Counted from the first letter of the stretch, positions 11,570 through 21,926 are shown. The stretch is 64,000 nt of DNA from Platycnemis pennipes (GCA_933228895.1 OW121856.1:108413027-108477026), one strand, 5' to 3'. Translations and numbers: made by a program. Notes: generated from the sequence alone by a model not told the origin.

Positions 11570-11658
11570 TATGTTAGAACACGTTGGAACTCAATTCCGA
11601 AAAAAGGCGACGCTGGATTTGTTGCATTACTTTTGAATCCGACTGCAGATGTAGATTA

Positions 11659-11735
11659 GGAAGTGCACGTTTCTAGATCTTCACCCCCTGCCACACACCC
11701 TCGCAGTGGCTCGCACGGGTGTTGCGTAGATTAGT
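11659..11735 (+). mobile_element. CR1 3' tail, tail only
   Basis: Reads CTTCACCCCCTGCCACACACC, a diverged GTGGCTCGCACGGGTGTTG block, then GCGTAGATTA. The preceding bases at 11646-11658 (AGATGTAGATTAG) look like the end of yet another tail. Confidence 0.55.
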
Positions 11736-12160
11736 GTGCTCGCACTAATCTGCACCTTCGGGGAAGCCGGCCTCCGCCTGACTCTTCAGCGGAAGGAGTA
11801 TCGCTCAGACCGGCTTCGAGGAAGAGAAACGAGACCAGCTCTCTGTTTGTTAGTCTCCGAAGAGTCCACTCCTTTCGTTTGGAAAGCAGCGAGAGACCTT
11901 CGAAATTCCAGCCGCGAGAGAAAGGCCGGATGTCAACAAAGGCGAGAGAGAGAGAGAAGCATGGTGTGGCCCCCCGCGAGGCATTCACAGACGGACCTAC
12001 TACCTATCTAGAGCGAGGATTCTCCAGGGGCAACCAAAATAGCGAGAGGAAACACATGCCTGCTGCCTCGGCGACTCGATCCCCTATTGGCTCGTTTTGA
12101 CCTCCCTAAACATGTTCTTCTTCTCCTTCTTAGTTTCTGATCTTGTATTACCTTATATTT
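11736..12160. other. GC-rich unassigned segment
   Basis: GC-rich compared with its AT-rich flanks and containing purine-rich GAGAGAGA runs. Overlapping ORFs on both strands (91, 85 and 73 codons) have no recognisable motif. Its origin is unknown. Confidence 0.35.
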
Positions 12161-12161
12161 T

Positions 12162-13033
12162 TGGAATCCATTAAATATCTTGGAATATGCGTGAAATAAC
12201 GGGACAAGCTAATCGTAGATGAAATATTGAGAGCTTCTAAATTGAATTAATTCTTCCGAGATATCGTTTTCCATAATTAATGTGGCATTTGCATTTTATA
12301 GTCTTCGGACATTTTCTAGCTAATCGTAGACTAGGATTCATCAAAAAAATATTTGGTAAATGTGACGAACATATACGAGATATCAGCTACTTTTCCCCCT
12401 TGTTAGACCTCATTTGGAATATGCTGCCAGTGTATGGGATCCCTACGAAATCGATCTAAATAATGAAATTGAACGTGTGCAGCGAAGATCGGCAAGATTT
12501 GTAAAGGGACGGTATGATAACCTTATTAGCGTAAACAGTCTATTAAATGAATTGAATTGGGAATCATTGTCAGATCGCGGGTTGAAATTTAGACTTATTA
12601 TCTTAAACAAATTCCAAGACCGAATTTTCAGTAATGATGTTAAAAATATTTTGTGAACCCCAACTTACTTCGGGAGACTGGACCATAATCACAAAATTAG
12701 ATAAAATGATTGCCGAACTGACATATTCAAAATGTCCTTTTTTCCTCGTACTATTAGGGATATGAATAACGGTATATATGTCCAATACGAGTGTAGCAAT
12801 GTATAGCATAGGTAGTTGCATGTTGGTGTAAGGACTTGAAGCTAACCCTACTAACAGAATGTTTTTGCATGCGCAGTTTGCTATTTATATCTTTTTAAAT
12901 TATGCAGTCTAGACTGTCGATATATTAATACTAATCCTTTTAAATGAATGATATGTTGTGCATGTTTAGTGAGTATTCACCCCCTGCCACACACCTTTGA
13001 GGTGGCTTGCAGGGTATTACGTAGATGTATATT
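12162..13033 (+). mobile_element. CR1-A LINE, 5'-truncated, with 98-bp insert
   Basis: It starts at the ESIKYLGI region of ORF2. It continues through a stretch at 12414-12656 reading RVQRRSARFVKGRYDNL and SLLNELNWESLSDRG, then the C-terminal FFPRTIRDMNN block. It ends with the full tail at 12975-13033. A deletion removes the segment between LGI and the HIREI region near 12185. A 98-bp foreign insert lies at 12220-12317, flanked by a 13-bp direct repeat. Frameshifts at about 12400 and 12655 inactivate it. Confidence 0.8.
12220..12317. mobile_element. 98-bp insertion with 13-bp target duplication
   Basis: AGCTAATCGTAGA occurs at 12207-12219 and again at 12318-12330. The uninterrupted LINE sequence has this segment once. 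The insert has no ORF and no inverted termini that I can see. A 13-bp duplication fits target-primed retroposition of a very short fragment. Its source is unknown. Confidence 0.6.
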
Positions 13034-13361
13034 AAACACTTTACTTAGTACAATCTATTCATAAGTTTGGCTTTTTCCAACAATTCACAATTCATTCAAC
13101 AACTTATTTATTCATTCGGTACATTAATACTCATCAGTATTCACCGCAATACTTCGCTGCACTTCAGGAAGATGTCTTCAGGTGCAATCTTCATCAGGAC
13201 CTTGCCCACTCCAGAATTTCCATTCAGACGTCATCACCCACACCAGGTTTCCTTCTTCGGGCCACTCCATTTCTTTGATTAAAAACACGTCCTTGACTTC
13301 AGCCTTCTCTAAGTTCCTTAGTCTTCTGCAGTTATTTTAAATCCAACGTTCGACATTAGAT
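13034..13361. other. Unassigned spacer
   Basis: No supported gene. A 71-codon plus-strand ORF (13067-13282) has no motif. Confidence 0.3.
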
Positions 13362-13850
13362 CCTCAATGGGGGCGTTTACGCGGAACCGAAATCGCAATT
13401 CTGTACACCAAATCGTTAGACGGAAACGAAAAACGAATTTTAGTGAAAAAATTAATCTTCTAACCACAACCATTCACTCATAAATCAAAAATTAAAATCC
13501 GCAAAAGATGAAGCCCACAGAAAAAGTTGCTTTGATGACATTGACGTCATATTCCTCCCGCCCTTGATAGCTATTCGGGGAAGGGAAGGGAGAGGAGGGG
13601 GGTTCTCGGAAGGTCTGCTCGCACAGATCCTGTCGCAACTGCTACTATTGCCAGAGTCAGCTGTGTCCCCCCCCCCTTTCCGATAAGGCGATGCAGCTAC
13701 ACGGGCTCAGTTGTGATTGGACGAAGTCGATATACGTCAGAGGTTGCACCACGCCCACTTTTCCGAAAGGGTTAAAAACATCACTTTTTCTCCGCTTGTA
13801 ACTCGAGAAACAATTGACGGATCAAAAAACGGAAAAATACGGGTCATTTT
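13362..13850 (+). repeat. Dispersed repeat R2, copy 1
   Basis: A repeat of about 490 bp recurring at 41313-42455 (plus) and 49010-49615 (minus). It begins with CAATGGGGGCGTTTACGCGG. It contains an AAATCGTTAGACGGAAAC block, GTGAAAAAATTAATCTTCTA, a GACGTCAT site, a G-rich GGGAAGGGAAGGGAGAGG run and a GGTTCTCGGAAGGTCTGCTC block. It ends around a TTGTAACTCGAGAAAC / GACGGATCAAA block. There is no ORF. The copy spans the TTCTA target that is duplicated around the hAT-like insertion in copy 2. Its nature is unknown; a non-autonomous DNA transposon is possible. Confidence 0.65.
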
Positions 13851-14167
13851 ATTTTACAAACCCTATCAGATCCGGCGATAAAAAAATACGGTAAACGACC
13901 CTATTGTTATCCGCGCTGATGTGATAGTGTAGTACTCCCAAAGCGATTTGAATGGGCGACATATCTACTCAGAAATATTTCGCCCAATAGGTTCCTGCAG
14001 CGTTTCCTTCCACTCCTAGATTCAGGAATGAAAACAGTCGCGTTCGCGGGATGAGATATGTCCACTCTGCCTTTCGCGCAGCAGGACTAGAGGCCGAATC
14101 CTTCAGATTTCGAATGCAGCATCTCCACACGAAGCGCAGTTTTGAGCTCAGAGTACCAGAGTTGGTT
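13851..14167. other. Unassigned spacer
   Basis: Contains a 64-codon plus-strand reading (14051 onward, RYVHSAFRAAGLEAESFRFR) that is cut by the RTE insertion at 14182. A partial tandem similarity (TTTCGAATGCAG / CTTCGAAATTCA) exists on the other side of the insertion. No family recognised. Confidence 0.3.
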
Positions 14168-14181
14168 GGAAGGACACTCAT

Positions 14182-14618
14182 CATCATCATCCGTCTCCGA
14201 AAGCCGTCCTCGAGTTTGAAGGTATTCCATGGTCTCTGGCAATGAAGTTACACTTTTCCCCTTAGATTTGCTTACAAATCCCCTTCATCATCAAGGGTCA
14301 ACAATCCTAGGATTGGTTTGACGTAGCCCTCCACTCGATTCTTATATCGGCCTACCTCTTCATATTGAGGAAACTCCTCTCTTTTACATCCTTCACGACC
14401 TGTTCTATAATACTCACTCGAGGCCTGCCTTTTCCAAACTTCCCGTTCACTTTTCCGTCGGCGATATCTACATCAGGCCATCGTGTTTCAAGATATGGCC
14501 GATTAGGTTGTCCCTTCTTCTTTTTAGAGTTGTCAGCAGACTTCTCTTTTCTTCTACTCTTCTTAGGACTTCTCCGTTTGTCACTCGGTCGATCATCAAT
14601 TTCATCTTCATCATTGTA
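14182..14618 (-). mobile_element. RTE LINE, 5'-truncated, with 14-bp target duplication
   Basis: The minus-strand reading at 14618-14285 gives IDRVTNGEVLRRVEEKRSLL, then TTLKRRRDNLIGHILKHDGL, and a broken C-terminus matching the copies at 3600-3906 and 42680-43005. It is followed by a ~90-bp 3' UTR and a (CAT)n tail at 14182-14191. GGAAGGACACTCAT at 14168-14181 is repeated exactly at 14619-14632, so both ends are defined. The insertion is 437 bp and keeps only the last ~100 codons. Stops after HDGLM inactivate it. Confidence 0.85.
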
Positions 14619-14917
14619 GGAAGGACACTCATGAAAAATTCAATTCCCCCGAAATAAGTGTTTCCGCGCAGTGAGCTTCGAAATTCATGGAGTTCCAGAA
14701 GCCACGCAACTCGAGAGCACGAATAAGGAGTAATTTCCACAAAGATGGAAACAGCAGGAAAATGGTCTCATAGTACCCAACGGACGATATACGGAATATT
14801 GGAAAACTCATCCTTAAGAGGGTCAAATCTAATTGGAACGTTAAAACAGTGCGTCATAATTCTCCGATGGGAATAAAGTTACTAACTAGGGGTTACATGA
14901 CTGTTCGAAGCGTTTCA

Positions 14918-15535
14918 TATACACCTACGCGATACCCTCCAAGCCACCGCGAGGGTGTGTGGCAGGGGGTGAAGATCACCAGGCATGCACTACAAACATG
15001 CAAACCAGCAACTATATTGTCTCATGCAACTTGATTGCTAGTATCTACAGTATTTAAGGGGTAAGACATACATCATGCACTACAGAATACTCTAAAATAT
15101 TTCCCCTACCTATCCCTTTCCTATGCTGCCTATTCTGTTCTCTTCTAGTACGGGGAAAAATGCCATTTTGAATCTATCGGTACGACAATATCTCTCTAAT
15201 CTTATTTGGCTGGTCGAATCTAGCATAATACGCTGGTGTTTTTAATATGTGCCTAACATCTTCAGTAAAGCTATCCGATTGAAATTTCTCTAATAGATTT
15301 AATCTGTACTTTAACCTACGCTGTGATAATGATTCCCACCCTAATTCTTGTATTGCTTCTGAAACACTACTTAACCTATGGTAACACCTTTTGACGAACC
15401 TAGCTGCTCTACGCTGCACACTGTCTAGTTCCTACGCTACTCATCCTATCGTAACACCTTTTAACGGACCTAGCTGCTCTACGCTGCACACTATCTAGTT
15501 CTCCGATCAAACCTAATTCATTAAGGTCCCAAGAT
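14918..15535 (-). mobile_element. CR1-B LINE, 5'-truncated, with internal duplication
   Basis: The tail lies at 14918-14975 (ATACACCTACGCGATACCC, CGAGGGTGTGTGGCAGGG). The 3' UTR and minus-strand ORF2 end at 15174-15419 follow, with blocks RRAARFVKRCYHRLSSVSE, IQELGWESLSQRR and ILKTPAYYARFD. Near 15405-15500 about 70 bp encoding the DSVQRRAARSVKRCYDRMSS region is present twice. This places a second partial copy next to the first in the same orientation. The 5' junction is near 15535 (NELGLIGELDSVQ). Confidence 0.8.
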
Positions 15536-16040
15536 CTGTTACTAGAGGTGGAGCTTTTTTTTTGAGAATTTTTTTGAGATATGGAACAACGATTTATGCT
15601 GTATTTACGAGAATTTTGGACAGTTTCAACCAAAACTTTTTATAAGTTACTTTAGTTACATAAGCCTATAGTTTCTTTCCTAGAATTCTGTACAAATAGT
15701 AATGAAAAATGAAATAAGTCAAATTATTCATGAGAAAAATGAAGATAACATGCGAGAAAATGAGGAAATGGTGATTGAAGATGTGACCAATGATGATGAG
15801 AATTGTTAATTAGAATAATTGGAATAGAAATATAATTAACATAGTAGATATAAATGAGTGTTATATTATTCAGACGCATGTACAATACCTATTTTTCAGA
15901 TAAATATCTATTTTGTCAACAAATAAAATTTACATAAATGGAATATTCTTTTTCAAAAATTATTACACCTTATTCTCCTTTTTTATTCAGATTTATTTGG
16001 GAATATATATCGGTAAAAGAAGTTTACACTTCTCCCGTGT
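15536..16040. other. Unassigned spacer
   Basis: AT-rich. Plus-strand positions 15698-15808 read a short acidic peptide (ENEEMVIEDVTNDDEN, then a stop) of the sort found at the C-terminus of some transposases. Nothing else supports this. Confidence 0.25.
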
Positions 16041-17090
16041 GGCCCTAAGCGCACCCAATTTTTTTAAATCCTGAATTTCTCTTCGCTCGGCCGCACATTT
16101 CCCGGATGTGTCTTCCCCACGATAAATCTTTAGTGATTTTTACACCTAAATATCTTATGGTTTCAACGTTTTCGATCTTCATATTACTAATTTTATAGGT
16201 ACGCTCTATCGAATTATTCCTCCTCCAAAAATTGATAGCTACACACTTTTTAAGGTTAAGTTCTAACTGCCAATTGTCGCACCACTCTTGAATTGCATCT
16301 AAATCTTTGCTAAGCGATTTCCTGTCTTCTTCTTTTGATGCATCCCTATACACTACCGTATCGTCTGTTTATGTATAAAAGATATAGAAGCGGACCTACT
16401 ACGTTACCCTGGGGAACTCCGGACGTGACTTTGATTGTGTCCGACAGGATACCATATATGACAACCCTCTGCTCTCGCCCACTTAAGAATTCCTTTACCG
16501 AACATACAACGTCTTTATTTATACCAAACTCTCTAACTTCAAGATTAATTTATCAAGAGGAACGTTATCGAATGCCTTTTTAAAATCTAAAAATATCGCA
16601 TCAAGTTCAGTACTGTTTTCGCCGTAGACTAAAATATCGTGTACGAATTAAGCTAATTGTGTCTCGTAAGATCTACCTTTTTCTTTTCTTTCGGAACCCA
16701 TGCTGGCTGTTTATGAGTAATCCCTGACTATCCAAATGCCCCATGATCGAACTGACTATGTGCTCAAATATCTTACAAGAGATTGACGTGAGTGAAATGG
16801 GTCTGTAGTTACTAGGTTCTTCCCTATCACCGCTTTTAAATATAGGTGTAATGTTAGCTACTTTCCAATCCTTGGGTACTGTGTGGTTCTTTAGTGTTTT
16901 ATTGAATATTATTTCTAGATAGGGGGCTATTTCAGAAGCTAATGTTTTATATACTCTGGAAGGAATTTGATGGGGACCTGGTGATTTGTTTTTACTTATG
17001 CTTTTTAACTGCTGCTCTATTCCGTGACATGAAATGTTTATTTCAGGCATTTGCTCACTGAAGGTGTTCGGCAGTGGTTCCATTGCGTTG
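16041..17090 (-). pseudogene. CR1-B reverse transcriptase remnant
   Basis: On the minus strand this copy covers the RT from its N-terminal side. 17116-16673 encodes KSISKNKSPGPHQIPSRVYK, APYLEIIFNKTLKNHTVPKDW, ITPIFKSGDR, YRPISLTSISCKIFEHIV and QHGFRKK. A frame-broken stretch follows, containing DFKKAFDNVP (RT motif A) and SKSRPEFPRVT (from SGVPQG-). The DD catalytic block is decayed to TDDTVVYRD. 16353-16045 then gives LDAIQEWCDNWQLELNLKKC and RYLGVKITKDLSWGRHIREM. It is 3'-incomplete at 16041 and is cut by the CR1-B tail at 17091. RT copies the element RNA at a nicked target. Confidence 0.8.
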
Positions 17091-17272
17091 TGTCTACGTG
17101 ATACCCTGAAAGCCACCGCGAAGGCTTGTGGCAGGGGGTGAAGATCACCACTATATTCTGTTATACAATTAATCTGTACTTTAACCTACGCTCTAAAAAT
17201 GATTCCCACCATAATTCTTGTATTAATTCTGAAACGCTACTCATCCTATCGTAACACCTTTTAACGGACCTA

Positions 17273-19008
17273 GAGTCCAGCCGCGTTGAAATGGTCCTGC
17301 GCGAAAATTTCCGCGCACCCCCTCTCTGTCCTCGGCTACCCCCACTCTGGGCTCCTTCCTTCCCCTATCGTGCCTCCCCTACCAGTGTCACTTCATTGTA
17401 GTTGCCAGCTCTTTTCGTTACGGTTCTCTCTTGGTTTTGCGCGCTTGACTTTTGACATTGCTTTGGACATTCTTTGTGGATTTTGATTTCTTTCTGGTAA
17501 TATTTTGACTTACGCTTCCGTTTCGGTTAATCTATTTGGTTTTCCGACTTTGGTCCTTGTTTACAGAGTTTGAGTCCTTAAACTCTCGTATTGCTTATTT
17601 GCAATGGCCAGCTCGTCGAAATCTTCGTATGCCCGAGGCAGGCCACTCAAAAGTCAGGCTCGAGAAATCGTGTACAACGTTATTCAGTTGTTGAACGATT
17701 TAAAATTGGAGGAAAAACTAAGTTTAAACGTGGTGCCAGCTTCAATCCAGGCTACGGGACTTGGTACCTCCACGGTGAAGAGAATTTTAAACGAAGGGAG
17801 ATTGTCTCAGGAGAGAGGAAAATTGTAGTTATTAATTATTACGGGAATCTGGTGTCACCTGCGAGCGTTGTTGAGCGGAATGAAGGAGCGTTAGTTGTGG
17901 AGAACGTGATTCGTTTGCCCCCTTACCATCCTGACCTCAATCCAATTGAGATGGTTTGGGGTGACCTCAAAGAACAGGCAATCATGAAGAATAAACTACC
18001 ATTGGATTCCCTCAATTTATTATTAAATGTCAAGCTTATCTGCATCGATTTACACTTTTTAATTACTACGAATTTCCTGCATTCTTTTAGGTGCGTCACA
18101 ATTTGGAGGCGACATCCTTGAACAAAAAAGCGGAATTGTTTCAGAACATTTGTTCCGAATATTCCACCGAGAAATGGACGAAAGTTTGCGGACATGTAAA
18201 GAAAATTGAAGAGGAATACTGGAGAAGTGACGCGCTGATGGATAAAGAAATAGACAAAATAATTGTCGAACTAAGTGGTAGTGACACGAGTGGAGATTCC
18301 GACATGTCATTCACATCCTCGGAAGAGAGTGAATGAAATTTTTTCAATCTAAATGCGTGAGCTGTTTTAAACTACAACTTTGTTGTTAAAACAGAAAGAA
18401 TTTTAGTTTATTGAATATTACGGTAATTTTAGTAGCTATGATTATTAACTTAAATTGATAGGTTTTGAAAGAAAACTATGCCTACGTTTTCCAAAAACTA
18501 TCACGTGTGCCATAGGAAATCAGTAAATCATCGCTTCATTTCAGTTTATTCATTACTATATTGTAGTCTAGTAAGGTTTGGAGGTAGGTTGCGTATTATT
18601 TAATGTATTTTATTAACTTTTATTTCCTCACGATGCAACCAATGTAACTTTAATTCAGATCCAGAAATTGAGAACGGAATTATTATCTCATTGTTTTGTT
18701 CTTCTCATTCTCTATTGGAAGCCTTGTTTAAGCCTCTTTGCTATATGTAATGTTCCACGGCAAACATACCAATAAATAAGATTATTAACATTTATATGTT
18801 AAATTAATTTCCCTCCACCACGGCCAGTTTTGTGCCTTTAAGTTTTCCTAAGCGCGCCGGAGTGAGGAAAACTGGCAACACTGTTTGCCTCTCCTCCAGT
18901 GAGTGAGTGAGAGAGTAAAGAAGGGGAGGTAAGGCCGGGAGGTGGGGTAGGTAGTCGTAGCTCCTCCCACCGGTCACCTAGAAGGACCATTTCAACGCGG
19001 CTGGACTC
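17273..19008 (+). mobile_element. Mariner-type element, internally deleted, 26-bp TIRs
   Basis: Perfect 26-bp terminal inverted repeats lie at 17273-17298 and 18983-19008, starting GAGTCCAGCCGCG. They are flanked by the TA target duplication (17271-17272, 19009-19010) within a CR1-B copy. Subterminal regions are pyrimidine-rich on the left and purine-rich on the right. The body holds transposase ends but not the catalytic middle, so it would need transposase supplied in trans. A polyadenylation-like AATAAA is at about 18771-18776. Clean TIRs suggest a recent, non-autonomous copy. Confidence 0.92.
17604..18336 (+). pseudogene. Tc1/mariner-type DDE transposase, catalytic middle deleted
   Basis: 17604-17828 encodes an N-terminal DNA-binding domain starting MASSSKSSYARGRPLKSQAR, with an HTH-like part (IQATGLGTSTVKRILNEGRL). 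The frame then stops. From about 17880 a second frame encodes the C-terminal DDE signature RLPPYHPDLNPIEMVWGDLK. A 62-bp stretch at 18029-18090 has GT and AG ends. Removing it joins SLNLLLN in frame to VRHNLEATSLNKKAELF, which continues to an acidic Ser-rich C-terminus (SGDSDMSFTSSEESE) at 18336. The roughly 200 residues carrying the first two catalytic Asp residues are missing. The order matches insect Tc1/mariner (DDE_3) transposases by recall; the exact clade is uncertain. Confidence 0.8.
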
Positions 19009-19162
19009 TAGCTGCTCTACGCTGCACACTATCTAGTTCTCCGATCAAACCTAATTCATTCGGATCCCATGCACTGGCTGCATACTCAAGGTGGGGCCTA
19101 ACTAGTGAAAAGTAACATCGCTTTACTTCGTGTATCGCATAAATTCGTGTATCAGCTGTGAC

Positions 19163-19721
19163 TAGAGATGGGTAAATTACCGTAATTTTCAACTGAGGTA
19201 AATTACCGTGGTAAATTACGGTAATTTTCGAAAATAACCGTAATTTTCCGGTAATTTTAAGTTTTGAGCTGCAAATCCTTATCAGAGGACTCCAAACGAA
19301 ATCAAATAGCATTGAGATATAAATGCCGACACTTATATCAAACATATCACAACGCTTATCCATTATATCTCATTTAAAAAATTAAAACGAAGTTGGCAGC
19401 AACACGCAATTTGCCTCTCTTTTGTCACACTATGAGAAATTGTCGTTCCAAAGACATATCTCTGCGCAATGTGCATTTGTTATTTTACTCTGAATTAATT
19501 GGAATTAATCATGGACACTGTAAAAAAAATCGTTTTAGCTTCTTAATTTATAATAGTACCAATTCCCATGGTTTATTCATGAGGAAGAAATATTCTGAGA
19601 AAGAACTTTTCTGAAAATTATCGTTTATTACGGTAATTTTCAGGGGTGTTGGTAATTTACGAAAAATACCACGGTTATTTACGAAAATTACCGCGGTAAT
19701 TTACCAAGCTGTCCAACTCTA
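19163..19721. mobile_element. hAT-type MITE, 559 bp, 8-bp target duplication
   Basis: GCTGTGAC flanks the element at 19155-19162 and 19722-19729. Ends begin TAGAGATGGG and, inverted, TAGAGTTGGA, matching the TAGNG start common in hAT elements. Subterminal regions are packed with GGTAATTTACC-like and TTACCGTAATTTT motifs in both orientations, candidate transposase-binding repeats. A plus-strand 73-codon ORF inside has no transposase motif, so the element is non-autonomous. Confidence 0.88.
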
Positions 19722-19729
19722 GCTGTGAC

Positions 19730-20405
19730 TACTCCAGCTCTTGTGAGTAAATGGAAAAAGTCCACGTGGATGGCACACACGGAGCAATTAATGAAACGAC
19801 AGAAGAGTCGGAAACTCTAGCTGACCAAGCCTAGGGATGATGGACGGCCATTAAGTTGGTGACCCTCCCTCGTGTTACCATCTGAGTGTGTGGCTCCATA
19901 ACCACTCCTGGGGGTTAATTTATAATCTCACTTTAGTGAGATATAATACGTCATAAAATGTCACTTTTTCGCAGTTAAACTCCGCCACCCAGGCGGCGAG
20001 ACCATCTTCGGATAACAAGCGGTGAACTGCCGGTCATGTCCTGGACTTTTAGACGATTCATCCGCTCTGATCCGGATCTTTCGAATCTTTGATCCGTTTC
20101 ATTATCTCCGCCTGCCATTAGTTCCCATCTCATCTTCATAAAGAACGTGAAATGGAGCCACCATCGTTCCCACTTGAAACTTGAGTTGGGAAAAAAGCAA
20201 GAGCGGGAAAGATACAAACGATTTTAAATTTTATTTTTGGAATTTGCACAACTTGAAATACTTCAGCACACCGAGATCGGCAACAGATAGCGCTACCGAC
20301 AGAATCTTCGACAATTCACGAACCGTTCGTGAGCCGATCATTAAGAGAGCGAAACGGATCTCCCGCCTTCCCGCAAAGAGTCATTAAAAAGGTGACATTA
20401 CAAAA
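19730..20405. other. Unassigned spacer
   Basis: No supported gene. An 80-codon minus-strand ORF (19975-20217) has no recognisable domain. Confidence 0.3.
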
Positions 20406-20455
20406 TAACCTCCCTGAACACGACGGCGGAGTAAGCTGTCGAAACGTCGGCCGTG
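20406..20455 (+). other. Penelope-terminus-like hammerhead-like motif
   Basis: Reads CCTCC, then CTGAACA, one extra C, a GACGGC/GCTGTC stem around GGAGTAA, then GAAAC, and later GGAG pairing back with CTCC. This is the same layout as in the Penelope termini at 48123-48310 and 59488-60805. It deviates from a working hammerhead (CTGAACA, and no clear cleavage triplet). No inverted partner was found nearby. Confidence 0.4.
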
Positions 20456-20822
20456 TGGAGCTACGTACTCAACGGAAGAAAAGCCCGAGAGACCTCCACT
20501 CTCACACCGGGAAAATCCGAAGCCATTCGTCGGTCATCGAGTAATCTGCAGTTCTTTTGTCTCTCAAGGTACTCACCAACCATGGAGTCCAAGTCGCTCC
20601 GCCAAATTAAAAGAAACCGCTTGCGCACAGAACGCAAGTCGCCGTGGCGTTGCGTGAGGCTGAGTACTCGTTCATTTCACAGGGAAACTCAATTTTATCG
20701 CCGGAATAGGCGCTTCGAGCCATCAGCCAATGGGGGCAAGGCACCGACCAATCCCCGCTTGCTTACCTGTAACAAAGTGAAAAGAGAATGTGATATCGGC
20801 AGTCGCATTTCTTACCTGAAAC
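20456..20822 (+). other. Unassigned spacer, 132-codon ORF
   Basis: A plus-strand ORF at 20453-20851 is basic (many Arg/Lys) and has no family motif. It runs into the hAT terminus at 20823, so it is unlikely to be an intact gene. Confidence 0.25.
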
Positions 20823-21926
20823 CAGGGTGGCTACTGAGACCCAATTTTTAAATTCCCTGACTATTCACTTACTTTTCCCTGACAGACTCACAAATTTCCC
20901 TGACCGATCGCCAAAAGGGCCCCTATTATCTGAATATTTTATTTCTGCTGAATTAAATTTCCGTCAATACTCAGAAAATTTTAAAAGTTGAAATCAATAC
21001 GTTAAAAGCTAAGAGTATACCCTAATGAAAAAGTATATTAAACCTTCAGAAATTAAACCCTCTCATGCAAAATATGCGCACTTTTCATCCACATTCCGCG
21101 GCCGTGTATCGTATTTCCATGGCCGTATATGTTTCCTTCGGTAAAATTACAATGACAATGCCTAATCCTTCAAGAAAGAAGTAGCGTGTCGTGGTAGTCT
21201 GGGAAGTTGGGATTACTGAAAAGGCATAGAGGAGAAAGTTAATGGGCGATTTACTGGCGGACTCCGGTACAGGTATCACGAAGGTGCGCGAAAAATACAA
21301 ACCAAAGCCAAGTTGTTGCACTGGTTCAAACTCGGATGGCACGAGTGGCATTCAGAAGCCAATAACAAATTCATTAACGTGGTTATAACGCTTAGATTGT
21401 AAGAGGGAACCAAAAATATACAAATATTTGTATAAACATACAAAACGTAATCGCAAAACGAGGCAATTAGCAACGGCAGCATCGTATTCAGGAATATCAT
21501 ATTAGAGGTGGTTTGTGACCTGACTAAATTGCTTAGAGAGGGAGCTAAGGGGGCCATTCAATAACTACGTGAAGCGTGAAAGGAGGGGACGGGAGGATGA
21601 CCTTTCTTACTGTCTCACGAACGAGGGAATCGAAGATGATCTTACGAAATGTGAATCGAAGATGATTTCACGTAGGATTTTGTTTACACGAGCGATCGTA
21701 CTTGTATTAACATTCCAATAATCATCGTATCGTATTTTTATAACTGCAAGCACGTATTTATTACGAGCTATTGTGCTCCACCTGCCTCTAGATCTGAGTC
21801 TCAGAAGTTAAAAAAAACGAGGGGTAAAATTTTCCGAACAACATAGCCTCGGATTCCTTGTGATGAGCGGAATGCATGTGATCATGAATTTTAACACTAC
21901 TAGGCAAATATCGCATTAAGGATGTA

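Larger units (their letters stand above)
10321..11643 (-). repeat. Dispersed repeat R1, copy 2
   Basis: Inverted relative to copy 1 (4838-5525). It ends at 11643 with the reverse complement of the CAGTCGGATTC terminus. It is split by a CR1-A insertion at 10905-11569: the sequence GGTCATGGGAACT before the insertion and GTTGGAACTCAATTCCG after it are contiguous in copy 1. The copy therefore predates that LINE insertion. Confidence 0.65.
17091..19118 (-). mobile_element. CR1-B 3' end interrupted by a mariner
   Basis: A minus-strand CR1-B tail starts at 17091 (TCTACGTGATACCCTGAAAG). It has an internal deletion of most of the 3' UTR near 17150-17165, then ORF2 codons to 17272. The same ORF resumes at 19011-19118 (RRAARV, GELDSVQ, DPNELG) after a 1736-bp mariner. 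The undisturbed site exists at 15461-15480 (GGACCTAGCTGCTC), which gives an empty-site comparison. Confidence 0.85.

Noticed and set aside
17591..18121. 176-codon ORF as an intact transposase
   Set aside because: Its first half is out of frame with the real DNA-binding domain (17604-17828) and its end runs through the probable intron; only the middle LPPYHPDLNPIE part is genuine.
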